Source: Cellulomonas sp. S1-8 (GTDB lineage: Bacteria; Actinomycetota; Actinomycetes; Actinomycetales; Cellulomonadaceae). From it: DNA of 64,000 nt. Where the stretch lies: the NCBI RefSeq assembly GCF_026184235.1, contig NZ_CP110806.1, positions 1,116,001-1,180,000 on the forward strand, written 5' to 3'. This document shows positions 1 through 9,004 of this stretch, one piece after another. Under the pieces are notes generated by a model, which worked only from the letters and a program-made list of their open reading frames with translations, was not told the origin of the DNA and ran no database searches. The number at the start of each line of letters is the position of its first letter. Position 1 is the stretch's first letter. The translations under genes were made by a program, and so were the position numbers.

Positions 1-2
1 CG

Positions 3-455
3 GTCCAGGACGTGGTCGACCTGGTCCTCGAGCTCGAGAGCGGCTCGCAGGTCGCGACGCCCGTGGGTCTCGGCGCGGACGTCGAGGCGCTGCCCGGCGT
101 CCGGGTGGCGATCGACCGGGTCCAGGTCGTCGACGGTCAGGGGGTCGGTCCGGGGGAGTCGAGCGGCCCGGCGCTCGCGCTCGACGTGCGCATCACCAAC
201 GACTCCGGTGCGGCCGTCTCGGCCGACGGGCTGGTCGTCAACATCTACGGCACCGACGGGGTCCCGGGCAGCCAGCTGCTCGGCGACCCGCGCTCGGTGC
301 CGCTGCAGGGGGACATCGCAGGGGGAACCTCCGCTCAGGGGGTGTACGTGCTGACGGGCCCGGGTGGGAGCACCACCGGGCCTCACGTGGTCTCGATCGC
401 ACTCGGTGCCGGCTCGGCCACCGCCCTCGTCGTCCTCACCCCGGAAGCAGGCTGA
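3..455 (+). CDS. small secreted or anchored protein, 3' part (5' end outside window)
   Basis: The frame is open from the first bases, so the true start lies upstream; the GTG at 12 is probably internal. The visible ~150 residues form one beta-rich domain of the DUF4352/Ig-like kind, with the segment LVVNIYG followed by GDPRSVPL. The 9005-9667 product has matching segments (VVVNLYG, then GDPHHEPF), so the two are paralogs. The gene ends 3 nt before a giant propeller/PKD protein, exactly as its paralog overlaps the second giant protein. Function is unknown. I infer an extracellular accessory or anchor for the downstream protein; the N-terminal signal or membrane segment seen in the paralog would lie outside the window. 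Confidence 0.75.
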   Translation, partial: VQDVVDLVLELESGSQVATPVGLGADVEALPGVRVAIDRVQVVDGQGVGPGESSGPALALDVRITNDSGAAVSADGLVVNIYGTDGVPGSQLLGDPRSVPLQGDIAGGTSAQGVYVLTGPGGSTTGPHVVSIALGAGSATALVVLTPEAG

Positions 456-458
456 CCC

Positions 459-3400
459 ATGCCGTCCCGTGCCCCCCGCACGCCCCGCCGCCTCGTCGCG
501 GCGCTGGGCGCGGTCTGCGCCCTCGCCCTGCCCCTGGTGCTCGCGCCCGCCGCGAACGCCGCCGCCGTCGTGCCCGCGGCCCCCGTGGCCGCCGCACCCG
601 ACGCGGTCACCACCGCACCGACGGGCCCGCCGCCGGCGATCACGCAGCAGACGGTCTCCACCGACGCGCTGCCGACCGTGCAGACCAACGGCATCGTGTG
701 GGCGCAGGTCGTGGTCGGCACCACCGTCTACGCGACCGGTGACTTCACGAGCGCGCGCCCCGCGGGCGCCGCGCTCGGCACGAACGAGACCGCCCGGGGC
801 CGGCTGCTGGCCTACGACATCCGCACGGGCGAGCTGATCGCCTCCTGGGCGCCGACGATCAACGCGGTGGGCCGCGCCATCGAGGCGTCCCCCGACGGTC
901 GGACGATCTACGTCGGTGGCGACTTCACCGCGGCCAACGGGTCGACGCGCGGCCGGTTCGCGGCCTTCGACGCGACGACGGGCGCCCTGAGCACGACGCT
1001 CAAGCCGCTCGCCAACGCGTCCGTGCGCACCATCCTCGCGTCGGGCAACACCGTCTGGTTCGGCGGCAGCTTCGAGAACGTGACGGTCGCGCCGGCGGCG
1101 TCGGTGCGCAAGCCCCGCGTCGCGGCGATCAACGCGACGACCGGGGCGCTCCTGCCGTTCTTCACCGCGGCGAACCCGGCACAGGTCGAGGCGCTGGCGC
1201 TGACGCCCGACGCGGCGCGCCTCGTCATCGGAGGGCGCTTCCAGTACCTCAACAACATCTACAACCCGGGGATCGGCTGGGTCGACGCGACGAGCGGCGC
1301 CGTGCTGCCGTTCCCGGCGAACACGGTGGCGAAGAACTGGGGCTACGCCGCGGGCTACTACAGCCTGACGGTCACGGGTGACCAGATCGTCGGCACCGGG
1401 TTCGGCTTCATCAAGAACGCGACCAGCGCCGCCAACGTCGAGGGCATGATCTCCGCCGACGCCACGACGGGTGAGCTGCGCTGGATCCAGAACTGCCTCG
1501 GCGACTCGTACGACGCGTACTCGTCGGCGGACGGCTTCCTGTACCTGGCGGGTCACCCCCACACGTGCGCCAACGCAGCCGCGTTCCCCGAGGCCTCGCC
1601 GCGCATCTTCCGCTACGGGCTGGCGTTCACGCAGGACGCCCGCCACCCGACGGTGAAGAACGCGGCGTCCGGGTACGCCGAGTGGGCGGGCACGCCGTCG
1701 CCCGCGATCGGCAACTGGTTCCCCACGTTCACGCCCGGCACGTTCTCCGGGCAGGCGCAGGCCGGCTGGTCCGTCGAGGGCAACGACGACTACGTCGTGT
1801 ACGGCGGGGAGTTCCCGACCGTGAACGGGACCCCGCAGATGGGGCTCGTGCGGTTCGCGCGGCGTGACCTCGCGCCCAACGCGCGGGGTCCGCAGGTCAC
1901 GGGCACGACGACCCGCCCGTCGGCCGTCTCCCGGGCGCGCGGCACGGTGCAGGTCTCGTGGCCCGTCAACTGGGACACCGACGACGCGACGCTCACCTAC
2001 ACGGTCGTGCGCGACGGCGACACGGCGAACCCGGTCGCGGTGCTCACGCACACCGCCGCGTACTGGGACCGCTCGCGCATGTCGTTCACCGACTCCGGCC
2101 TGGCGAACAACCGCTCCTACTCCTACACAATCGTCGCCTCCGACCCGTGGGGCAACGCGGTCACGTCGCCGTCGGTCTCCGTGACCACCACGGGGGCGAG
2201 CGCGTCCCCGCTGTCGCTGTACGCGCAGACCGTCCTGGCCGACTCGCCCGGCAACTACTGGCGCATGGACGACACGTCCAACGTGCTCGCGTCGTGGACC
2301 GCGGGCAGCAACGGGGTCTCGCCCGGTGCCGCGCGCGGCGTCGCGGGCGTCGTCCCCGGCGACCCGAGCACCGCGATGACGTTCACCGGGTCGTCGTCCT
2401 CCTACGCCCGGTCCGGGTCCACCGAGACCGGCACGGACACCGTCTCGATCGAGGCGTGGTTCCGGACCACGACGACCAGCGGCGGCAAGATCGTCGGCAT
2501 GGGCACCGGGTCGAGCGGCTCGAGCGGCAGCCACGACCGGCACGTCTGGATGGCCGACGACGGCACCGTCAGCTTCGGGGTCTACCCGCAGACGACCAAG
2601 GTCGTCACGTCGCCCGCGGCGTACAACGACGGTGCGTGGCACCACGTGGTCGCCACGCTCGGCGTCACCGGCCAGCGGCTCTACCTGGACGGCGCCCTCG
2701 TCGGCCACGATCCCGGCGTCGTGTCGGCGCAGCAGCCGCTGACCGCCTACTGGCGGATCGGCGGTGACGCGCTCGGCGGGTGGGCACCCACGGCGACGTC
2801 CGGCTACTTCGCGGGCTCGATCGACGAGGTCGCGACGTACAACAGGATCCTCACGCCCGAGCAGGTCGTCCTGCACCACACCATCGGGTCGACGGGCGAG
2901 CCGCCCAACCAGGGACCGACGGCCGCCGTCACCGCTGCGGCCGAGCGGCTGACGGTCGCGCTCGACGGCACCACGTCGAGCGACCCCGACGGCACGGTCG
3001 CCGCGTGGGACTGGGACCTCGGCGACGGCAGCACCGCGCAGGGCGCCACCGTGGCGCACACCTACGCCGAGCCCGGCACGTACACCGTGACGCTCACGGT
3101 CACCGACGACGACGGCGCGACCTCCCAGGTCGCGCAGGAGGTCACGGTCATCACCGGGCTGCCCTCGGCGCAGCTCACCGTGGCGGCGGACCGTCTGACC
3201 GTCGCGCTCGACGCGTCCGCGTCGAGCGACCCGGACGGGACGCTCGCGGCGCACGACTGGACGTTCGGCGACGGCGTCACCGGCACCGGCGCCACCGCGG
3301 AGCACACGTACGACGAGCCCGGGACGTACACCGTGACGCTCACGGTCACGGACGACGACGGGCAGGTCGCCACCGCGAGCCAGGACGTCACGGTCGGCAC

Positions 3401-5030
3401 GGGTGAGCCCGTCGCGTCCTTCACGACCGCCGTGGACCGCCGCGTCCTGACGCTCGACGCGGGCGGGTCGAGCGACCCCGACGGCGAGATCGTCGACTGG
3501 CAGTGGGACCTGGGCGACGGGACCGCCCTGACCGGGCCGACCGTCGTGCACACGTACGACGGGCCGGGCGCGTACCTGGTCACGCTCACGGTGACCGACG
3601 ACGACGGCCAGGTCGCGTCCGCGACGCGCAGCGTCATGGTCACGCTCGCCGACCCGGTCGCGGGCTTCACCGTCACCACGGCCCGCCTGGCGGCGGCGTT
3701 CGACGCGGCCGGCTCGTCCGACCCCGACGGTGCCCTCGTCTCCTGGGACTGGGACTTCGGTGACGGCACGACGGCCACGGGCCCGACGGCGGAGCGCGAG
3801 TTCACCGCGGCCGGGACGTACACCGTCACCCTCACGGTGACCGACGACGACGGTCGCACCGGCACGACCGCGCAGGACGTCACGGTCGCGCTCGCGGCGC
3901 CGGAGGCGTCGTTCGCCCTGACGTCGGCGCTGCGGACCGTGCAGGTCGACGGGTCCGCGTCCGGCGACCCCGACGGCACCGTCGTCGCGTGGGACTGGAC
4001 CTTCGGTGACGGCGCCACGGCGAGCGGCCCGACCGCGTCGCACACCTTCACGACGGCGGGCACGCACACCGTGAGCCTCACCGTGACCGACGACTCCGGG
4101 CTCACCGCGACGATGGACCGCACGGTCGAGATCGCGCTCGCGGCGCCGTCGGGCGCGTTCTCGGCGGTCGCGTCGCAGCTCGCGCTCGCGGTCGACGGGT
4201 CGGCGTCCGCGGACACCGACGGCACGGTCGTCACCTGGGACTGGGACTTCGGCGACGGGGGCACGGCCACCGGCACCACCGCGTCGCACACGTACACCGC
4301 GGCGGGCACGTACACCGTCCGCCTCGAGGTGACGGACGACACCGGTCTGACGCACGTCGCGACGACCGACGTCACGGTGACCCCCGCGCCCGCCGTCCTC
4401 GGCCAGGACACGTTCACGCGCGCGCTCACCGGGAGCCTCGGCGACGCCGAGGTGGGCGGCGCCTGGGTCGCGACGGCCGGGGTGTCGAGCGTCGCCGGCG
4501 GCGTCGCGCGGCTCTCGCTGGCGACCAAGAACTCGGCCGCGGGTGCCCGGCTGCCCGGGGCCGCGGGGGCCACCACGGTGACGCGCGTGACGTGGGCGAC
4601 CGACAAGCGGGCCAACGGCCTGGGCTCGTACGCCCTGGTCCGCGGCCGCATCGCCGCCAACGGCGACGAGTACCGCCTCAAGCTGCAGCTCGACGCGTCG
4701 GGCAAGGTCAACGCGCGCCTCGTGCGGTCGGTGTCGGGCACCGAGGTGCTCGTCGCCGGGCCCGTGACCCTGGCGGGCACGCTGCCCGTCGGCGGGCGGG
4801 TACGGTCGGTGCTCTCGGTCAGCGGCGCGTCGCCGACGCTGCTCCAGGCCAAGGTCTGGTTCGACGGGCAGGCGGAGCCGGCCGGGTGGACGCTCGAGGC
4901 CACCGACACCGCGGCGTCGCTGCAGGTGCCGGGCCACGTCGGTCTGCACGCCTCGCTGTCGTCGTCGACGACGAACGGACCGGTCGTCGCGTCGTTCGAC
5001 GACCTCCTGGTGACGGAAGGGATCGGCTGA
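459..5030 (+). CDS. giant secreted beta-propeller / FN3 / LamG / six-PKD surface protein
   Basis: 1523 aa. A signal peptide spans about residues 1-35 (Arg-rich start, hydrophobic core, ANAAA). Residues ~64-467 carry propeller-like blades with motifs such as YVGGDF and FDATTGAL, similar to delta-60/DUF5122 repeats. An FN3-like domain follows (~477-577), then a concanavalin-like LamG domain (~581-811), six PKD domains (~816-1309; each with SSDPDG, W.FGDG or W.LGDG and YTVTLTVTDD-like motifs), and a C-terminal beta-rich domain (~1311-1523). No catalytic motif or sortase signal is evident, so I infer adhesion or carbohydrate binding. It is followed 2 nt later by a glycosyltransferase, implying one operon. 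The 1188-aa protein at 9664 is a paralog with the same architecture but two PKD domains. Confidence 0.9.
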   Translation: MPSRAPRTPRRLVAALGAVCALALPLVLAPAANAAAVVPAAPVAAAPDAVTTAPTGPPPAITQQTVSTDALPTVQTNGIVWAQVVVGTTVYATGDFTSARPAGAALGTNETARGRLLAYDIRTGELIASWAPTINAVGRAIEASPDGRTIYVGGDFTAANGSTRGRFAAFDATTGALSTTLKPLANASVRTILASGNTVWFGGSFENVTVAPAASVRKPRVAAINATTGALLPFFTAANPAQVEALALTPDAARLVIGGRFQYLNNIYNPGIGWVDATSGAVLPFPANTVAKNWGYAAGYYSLTVTGDQIVGTGFGFIKNATSAANVEGMISADATTGELRWIQNCLGDSYDAYSSADGFLYLAGHPHTCANAAAFPEASPRIFRYGLAFTQDARHPTVKNAASGYAEWAGTPSPAIGNWFPTFTPGTFSGQAQAGWSVEGNDDYVVYGGEFPTVNGTPQMGLVRFARRDLAPNARGPQVTGTTTRPSAVSRARGTVQVSWPVNWDTDDATLTYTVVRDGDTANPVAVLTHTAAYWDRSRMSFTDSGLANNRSYSYTIVASDPWGNAVTSPSVSVTTTGASASPLSLYAQTVLADSPGNYWRMDDTSNVLASWTAGSNGVSPGAARGVAGVVPGDPSTAMTFTGSSSSYARSGSTETGTDTVSIEAWFRTTTTSGGKIVGMGTGSSGSSGSHDRHVWMADDGTVSFGVYPQTTKVVTSPAAYNDGAWHHVVATLGVTGQRLYLDGALVGHDPGVVSAQQPLTAYWRIGGDALGGWAPTATSGYFAGSIDEVATYNRILTPEQVVLHHTIGSTGEPPNQGPTAAVTAAAERLTVALDGTTSSDPDGTVAAWDWDLGDGSTAQGATVAHTYAEPGTYTVTLTVTDDDGATSQVAQEVTVITGLPSAQLTVAADRLTVALDASASSDPDGTLAAHDWTFGDGVTGTGATAEHTYDEPGTYTVTLTVTDDDGQVATASQDVTVGTGEPVASFTTAVDRRVLTLDAGGSSDPDGEIVDWQWDLGDGTALTGPTVVHTYDGPGAYLVTLTVTDDDGQVASATRSVMVTLADPVAGFTVTTARLAAAFDAAGSSDPDGALVSWDWDFGDGTTATGPTAEREFTAAGTYTVTLTVTDDDGRTGTTAQDVTVALAAPEASFALTSALRTVQVDGSASGDPDGTVVAWDWTFGDGATASGPTASHTFTTAGTHTVSLTVTDDSGLTATMDRTVEIALAAPSGAFSAVASQLALAVDGSASADTDGTVVTWDWDFGDGGTATGTTASHTYTAAGTYTVRLEVTDDTGLTHVATTDVTVTPAPAVLGQDTFTRALTGSLGDAEVGGAWVATAGVSSVAGGVARLSLATKNSAAGARLPGAAGATTVTRVTWATDKRANGLGSYALVRGRIAANGDEYRLKLQLDASGKVNARLVRSVSGTEVLVAGPVTLAGTLPVGGRVRSVLSVSGASPTLLQAKVWFDGQAEPAGWTLEATDTAASLQVPGHVGLHASLSSSTTNGPVVASFDDLLVTEGIG
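2905..4385 (+). repeat. tandem array of six ~245-bp PKD-encoding units
   Basis: The six PKD domains are encoded by consecutive units of about 244-249 bp. The codons for the W-(D/T)-(F/L)-G-D-G core recur near 3010, 3253, 3500, 3750, 3996 and 4243. Such arrays can expand or contract by recombination; the paralog downstream has only two units. Confidence 0.85.
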
Positions 5031-5032
5031 GC

Positions 5033-6208
5033 ATGACGGCTCCCGCGCGCGTGGTCGTGGTCCACCCGTCCGACGAGATGTACGGCGCCGACAAGGTGCT
5101 GCTCGAGGTCACGGGGATCCTGCGCGCGGGGGCCGCCGGCACGCCGGTGGACGTGCACGTGCTGCTGCCGGACGACGTCGACTACCCCGACCGGCTGCTC
5201 TCGACCGAGCTGACGCGCCGCGGTGTCCCCGTCGACGTCGTCGCGCTGCCGGTGCTGCGCCGCGACTACCTGGGTCTGCGGGCGCTCCCCGGTCTCGTCC
5301 GACGGGCGTGGTCGACGTGGCGGCTGCTGCGCCGCGAGCGTCCGGACGTCGTCTACCTCTCGACGTCGGCGACCCTCGCGGTCGCGCCCCTCGCCCGCGC
5401 GGTGGGTGCGCGCACGGTGCTGCACGTGCACGAGACGTGGTCGGGCACGGAGCGACGCCTGCTGGGTCCGCTGCTGCGGGCCTGCGGGACCGTGCTGGCG
5501 GTCAGCCGGCCCGTCGCGGACGCGCTGCCGCTGCCCGCGGGCCGTGCCACGGTCGTGCACAACGGGTTCGACGTGCCGGTCACGACGCCGGGCCGGGCCG
5601 CGGACCTGCGGGCCGAGCTGGGGGTCGGTGACGACGAGGTGCTCGCTCTCGTGGCGAGCCGCTGGAACGCCTGGAAGGGTCACGACGTCCTCCTCGAGGC
5701 GTGGGCGGGGCTCGCGCGCACCGACCTGCACCTCGCCGTGCTGGGCGCGCCGCCGCCGTCGGGGGGCACCGTCGACGTGCCGACGATCGTGCGCGGCCTG
5801 CCCGACCCGACGCGCGTGCACGTGGTCGGTGAGCGCACGGACGTCGCCGACTGGGTGTGCGCCGCCGACGTCGTGCTCGTGCCCAGCACCCGCCCGGACC
5901 CGCTGCCGACCATCGCGATCGAGGCGGCCGCGCTGGGACGCGCGGTCCTGGCGTCGGACTCCGGCGGGTTGCCGGACATCGTCGACGACGGCCGCAGCGG
6001 GGCACTCGTCGCGACGGGTGACGCCGCGGCCTGGTGCGCGGCGCTCACGCGGCTCGACCGTGCCGAGCTGGTGCTCCAGGGTGAGCACGGGCGGGGTGTC
6101 TACGCCGAGCGCTTCCGGCGCGAGGCGTTCCGGGATCGGTTCGCGCGCGCCGTCGCCGGTGCGCTGGACGAGGGGGAGCACGTGCCGACGAGCAGGGGGA
6201 CGCGATGA
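5033..6208 (+). CDS. glycosyltransferase family 4
   Basis: 391 aa, GT-B fold. The N-terminal Rossmann domain starts VVVVHPSDEMYGADK (GT4_N-like), and the C-terminal donor domain carries the RWNAWKGHDVLLEA segment and the IEAAALGRAVLASDSGGLPD signature of GT4 retaining enzymes with an EX7E-like element. I chose ATG 5033, 2 nt after the preceding stop; a longer upstream reading frame is only overlap with the PKD gene. The stop overlaps the next start (ATGA at 6205-6208), so translation is coupled to a CDP-alcohol phosphatidyltransferase. The protein is cytoplasmic and probably transfers a sugar to a lipid or polymer acceptor. Donor and acceptor cannot be read from sequence. Confidence 0.9.
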   Translation: MTAPARVVVVHPSDEMYGADKVLLEVTGILRAGAAGTPVDVHVLLPDDVDYPDRLLSTELTRRGVPVDVVALPVLRRDYLGLRALPGLVRRAWSTWRLLRRERPDVVYLSTSATLAVAPLARAVGARTVLHVHETWSGTERRLLGPLLRACGTVLAVSRPVADALPLPAGRATVVHNGFDVPVTTPGRAADLRAELGVGDDEVLALVASRWNAWKGHDVLLEAWAGLARTDLHLAVLGAPPPSGGTVDVPTIVRGLPDPTRVHVVGERTDVADWVCAADVVLVPSTRPDPLPTIAIEAAALGRAVLASDSGGLPDIVDDGRSGALVATGDAAAWCAALTRLDRAELVLQGEHGRGVYAERFRREAFRDRFARAVAGALDEGEHVPTSRGTR

Positions 6209-6954
6209 CGACCACGACCACGGGCCGGTCGCCGCTCGCGCGGTACCGCGAGGGCGTCGCGACGCTCGCCGCGCGCCAGAAGTCGTCGAAGGGCGCGCCC
6301 GCGTACTCGCGGTGGGTCAACCGCGGCATGGGTCGGCGGCTCGCCGCCGCGGCGAACGTCGTCGGGCTGACGCCCAACGCGGTCACGGGGCTGTCGGCGC
6401 TCGCGACCTTCGGTGCGATCGCGCTGCTCGCGACCGTCGCGCCGACGCCGGTGGTGTCGGTCGCGGTGGGGGTCCTGCTGGTCCTGGGGTACGCGCTCGA
6501 CGCGGCCGACGGGCAGCTCTCCCGGCTGCAGGGCACGGGGTCCCGGGCGGGGGAGTGGCTCGACCACGTCGTCGACGCCACCAAGACCGCGTCGCTGCAC
6601 CTGGCCGTCCTGGTCGGGGTCTACCGGTTCGGCGACGTGCCCGACGCGTGGCTGCTCGTGCCGCTCGTCTACTCGGTCGTCTCGTGCGTGTTCTTCTTCG
6701 CGGTGACCCTGACCGACCAGCTGCGGCGCGCCGCGCAGCAGCGCGAGGCGATGTTCATGGCCGCGGACGGCACGTCGTCCACGGCCTACTCGCTCGCGGT
6801 GCTGCCCACCGACTACGGCGTCCTGTGCCTCGCGCTGGGCCTCGTGGCGTGGCCGGCGGTCTTCTGGCCCGTCTACGCGCTGCTCGGTGCGGCGACCGCC
6901 GGGTTCCTGCTGCTGGCGCTGCCGAAGTGGTACCGGGAGATGCGCCGGTCCTGA
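6205..6954 (+). CDS. CDP-alcohol phosphatidyltransferase family membrane protein
   Basis: 249 aa with about six hydrophobic segments. The family motif D-x2-D-G-x2-(A/S)-R-x8-G-x3-D-x3-D is intact: D99, D102, G103, R107, G116, D120 and D124. These enzymes displace CMP from a CDP-alcohol and transfer the phospho-alcohol to an acceptor hydroxyl, as in phospholipid or phosphopolyol synthesis. The substrate is not deducible. Coupling to a GT4 (ATGA overlap) and the convergent nucleotidyltransferase, which could make a CDP-alcohol, favour a surface glycopolymer role over housekeeping phospholipid synthesis. The gene ends 4 nt before the convergent neighbour with no room for a dedicated terminator. 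Confidence 0.9.
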   Translation: MTTTTTGRSPLARYREGVATLAARQKSSKGAPAYSRWVNRGMGRRLAAAANVVGLTPNAVTGLSALATFGAIALLATVAPTPVVSVAVGVLLVLGYALDAADGQLSRLQGTGSRAGEWLDHVVDATKTASLHLAVLVGVYRFGDVPDAWLLVPLVYSVVSCVFFFAVTLTDQLRRAAQQREAMFMAADGTSSTAYSLAVLPTDYGVLCLALGLVAWPAVFWPVYALLGAATAGFLLLALPKWYREMRRS

Positions 6955-6958
6955 CCGG

Positions 6959-7444
6959 TCAGTCCGCGACTGCGGTCGCGGGCAGCGCGGCCTGCCCGTC
7001 GAGGTGGGCCTGCCCGTCGACGTGCGTCTGGCCGTCGAGCGCGGCGAGCGCGCGCCGCAGGATCGTGCTCGACGTCGCGACGGTGTACGGGAAGTACACG
7101 ACGCGGACGCCGACCTCCGCGAAGCGGCGCTCGAGCGCGGCGCCCTTCGGCGTGCCCCGCCAGTCGTCGCCCTTGAAGAACACGTCGAACGGGCGCTCCT
7201 GCCACGTGACGAGCTTGTCGGGCTGGTGCTCGACGTACACCTCGTCGACGTAGCGCACGTGACGGACGATCTCGGCCCGCTCGGCCGTGGGGACCACCGG
7301 CCGGCGGCCCTTCGCGAGCTCGAGCATCTCGTCGTCGACGACCCCGGCGACCAGGTGGTCGCAGTGGTCGCGGGCGTGCCGCAGGATGTTGAGGTGGCCG
7401 ACGTGGAACAGGTCCCACGCTCCCGGTGCGTAGCCGACGATCAT
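6959..7444 (-). CDS. TagD-like nucleotidyltransferase (CTP:polyol-phosphate type)
   Basis: 161 aa, close to the ~130-160 aa of glycerol-3-phosphate cytidylyltransferases. The HxGH nucleotide-binding motif is HVGH at residues 14-17, following GYAPGAWDLF. A later ATSSTILRR segment matches the second signature, and KGDDW lies in between. The known reaction is NTP + alcohol-phosphate giving NDP-alcohol + PPi; CTP is inferred from the TagD resemblance, and adenylyltransferases share the fold. The last ~20 residues hold a Gln-Ala-His-rich repeat (GQTHVDGQAHLDGQ). The start ATG at 7444 overlaps the stop of the upstream acyltransferase (ATGA), giving a two-gene minus-strand operon. Its product could feed the adjacent CDP-alcohol transferase. 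Confidence 0.88.
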   Translation of the reverse strand: MIVGYAPGAWDLFHVGHLNILRHARDHCDHLVAGVVDDEMLELAKGRRPVVPTAERAEIVRHVRYVDEVYVEHQPDKLVTWQERPFDVFFKGDDWRGTPKGAALERRFAEVGVRVVYFPYTVATSSTILRRALAALDGQTHVDGQAHLDGQAALPATAVAD

Positions 7445-8697
7445 CGGGTGCCTCCTGCGGTGGTCGTCGGGACGACGTCGGCCCGGGTCTCCGGGTCCCC
7501 GGGGTCCCGGGTACCGGGCGCTGGGTCGGCCGGCGGGTCCGTCGGGGCGGCGTCGGCCGCGCGACGTGCGGTGTGGGCGGCGGCGCGCGAGCGCATGAGC
7601 CGCATCTTGTACGCCTCGACGGGGCGTTCGACCCAGAACCACACCGCCACCCCGAGGCCCGTGCCGGCCACGACGGCGAGCGTGAAGACCACCGGTCCGG
7701 GCAAACCGGGGAGCAGCCGCTCGACGGCGACGGCGACCCCGAGGTGCGCGAGGTAGATCGCGTACGACGCCAGGCCGATCACCTGGACGAGCCGCAGACC
7801 GGCCACCCGCCCGAGCGTGGTCCGCAGCAGGCCGTCCTGGCGCTCGAGCCCGTAGAGGATCACGGCGGCGGCCGCGATCGCCTGCAACGAGTAGCGCAGC
7901 GTCTCGCGGAACCAGGGGTCGCGCACGAGGAGCGACGTCAGGTAGAGCGCGAGCGCGAGCACCGGGACCCAGCTGCTGCCGATGGCCCGGCGCCACCGCG
8001 GCGAGAGCGTGCCGTGCCGTGCGTGCGCGAAGACGACCGCGGCGAGGATGCCGAACGCGATCCCGTCGGCCCGGGTGTCCGTGCCGTAGTAGACGCGGCG
8101 GTGGGCCTCCTCGGCGCCGACGGAGGCGACGACCACGAGGCGGACGACGAGCGCACCGACGACCGTCGCCAGCGCGAGCGCGGTGAGCGCCGCGAGGCGG
8201 CGGCGCAGCAGGACGGCGCCCATCCAGACGAGCGCGAAGACGATGTAGAACTGCTCCTCGATCGCCAGGCTCCACACGACCGCCGAGCCGGGCAGCACGT
8301 CCGGCACGCCCTGCATGTAGACCCAGTTGAAGGCGAAGAAGATCTGGGCGGCGAAGGCACCGCCGTCGACGTGGTTGCCGAGCGCGGCCCACACGACGGT
8401 GGGGAGCGCGATCAGCAGCAGGAAGGGCGGCGCGAGCTTCAGCACCCGGCGCAGGTAGAAGTCCGTGAGGCGGAAGCCCCCGGTGCGTTCGTGCTCGACC
8501 AGCAGGATGTGCGTGATGATGAAGCCGGAGATGGCGAAGAAGATCGTCACCCCGCTGCCCCCGGGGACCACGTGCCCGAGGCCCGCGTGCGCGACGACCA
8601 CGAGCATCACCGCGAGCGCCCGCAGCGCGTCGACGTGCTCGTAGCGTCCCCGCGACGACACGCCGAGGAGGGCGGGGGTCGAGGGGGCGCTCGTCAC
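7441..8697 (-). CDS. acyltransferase 3 (OafA/YrhL-type) membrane protein
   Basis: 418 aa with about ten transmembrane segments, typical of acyltransferase-3 enzymes that O-acylate surface glycans. Near the N terminus VDALRALAVMLVVVAHAG holds the family's R and H residues, and FFAISGFIITHILL and WSLAIEEQFYIVF are hallmark motifs. I start at GTG 8697 because GGAGG lies 6 nt upstream; an ATG at 8784 would add 29 Arg/Pro-rich residues without a ribosome site. The stop overlaps the next gene's ATG. With the GT4 and CDP-alcohol enzymes nearby, acetylation of a surface polymer is a reasonable inference; the acceptor is unknown. Confidence 0.9.
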   Translation of the reverse strand: MTSAPSTPALLGVSSRGRYEHVDALRALAVMLVVVAHAGLGHVVPGGSGVTIFFAISGFIITHILLVEHERTGGFRLTDFYLRRVLKLAPPFLLLIALPTVVWAALGNHVDGGAFAAQIFFAFNWVYMQGVPDVLPGSAVVWSLAIEEQFYIVFALVWMGAVLLRRRLAALTALALATVVGALVVRLVVVASVGAEEAHRRVYYGTDTRADGIAFGILAAVVFAHARHGTLSPRWRRAIGSSWVPVLALALYLTSLLVRDPWFRETLRYSLQAIAAAAVILYGLERQDGLLRTTLGRVAGLRLVQVIGLASYAIYLAHLGVAVAVERLLPGLPGPVVFTLAVVAGTGLGVAVWFWVERPVEAYKMRLMRSRAAAHTARRAADAAPTDPPADPAPGTRDPGDPETRADVVPTTTAGGTR

Positions 8698-8824
8698 GAC
8701 GGCCTCCGAGGGGCTGGGGGTGGGCCGCGGACGTCGTCGGAGCTGCGGCGAATGGTCCGGATCGTACCGAGCATGGACGGGCACCGACGAGGCCTGGTGC
8801 CCGGATTGGGCTGAACGGGACGGG

Positions 8825-8880
8825 TTTCACCCGCGCTGCGGTGCTTTTTGGGGGTTTTCACCCGGGTGCGGACGGGTGAA
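8825..8880. promoter_or_regulatory. repeated CACCCG boxes in the divergent promoter region
   Basis: The 307-bp gap between the divergent acyltransferase (start 8697) and small-protein gene (start 9005) contains TTTCACCCG at 8825-8833 and 8856-8864, 31 bp apart, plus the inverted copy CGGGTGAA at 8873-8880. TTCACCCG (8857-8864) and CGGGTGAA form a perfect 8-bp inverted repeat with an 8-nt spacer. The first box is also part of CGGGT-TTC-ACCCG. The layout suggests a regulator site controlling both operons. A second inverted repeat, TGCCTGG/CCAGGCA (8935-8941 and 8950-8956), lies nearer the plus-strand gene and could fold in its leader. The regulator is not identified. Confidence 0.45.
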
Positions 8881-9004
8881 TCGGCTCTGCCGCCATGTCC
8901 GAGATGTCCGTATCCGACGTATCGTCGAAGCCGTTGCCTGGTCAAGCGTCCAGGCAGTGGTGAGGCGCTCCCGCGCGACCGCCCCACGAGCCCCCGGAGG
9001 TACC

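Noticed and set aside
3062..6181. Minus-strand open frame of 1039 codons opposite the PKD and GT4 genes
   Set aside because: It lies wholly antisense to well-supported genes, and its composition (Val/Ser/Thr/Pro-rich, no domains) is what an antisense frame of GC-rich repeats gives.
8720..9004. N-terminal extension of the small protein gene to 8720
   Set aside because: The extension is Cys/Arg/Trp-rich, lacks a ribosome site and runs through the CACCCG regulatory boxes; GTG 9005 with GGAGG is far better.
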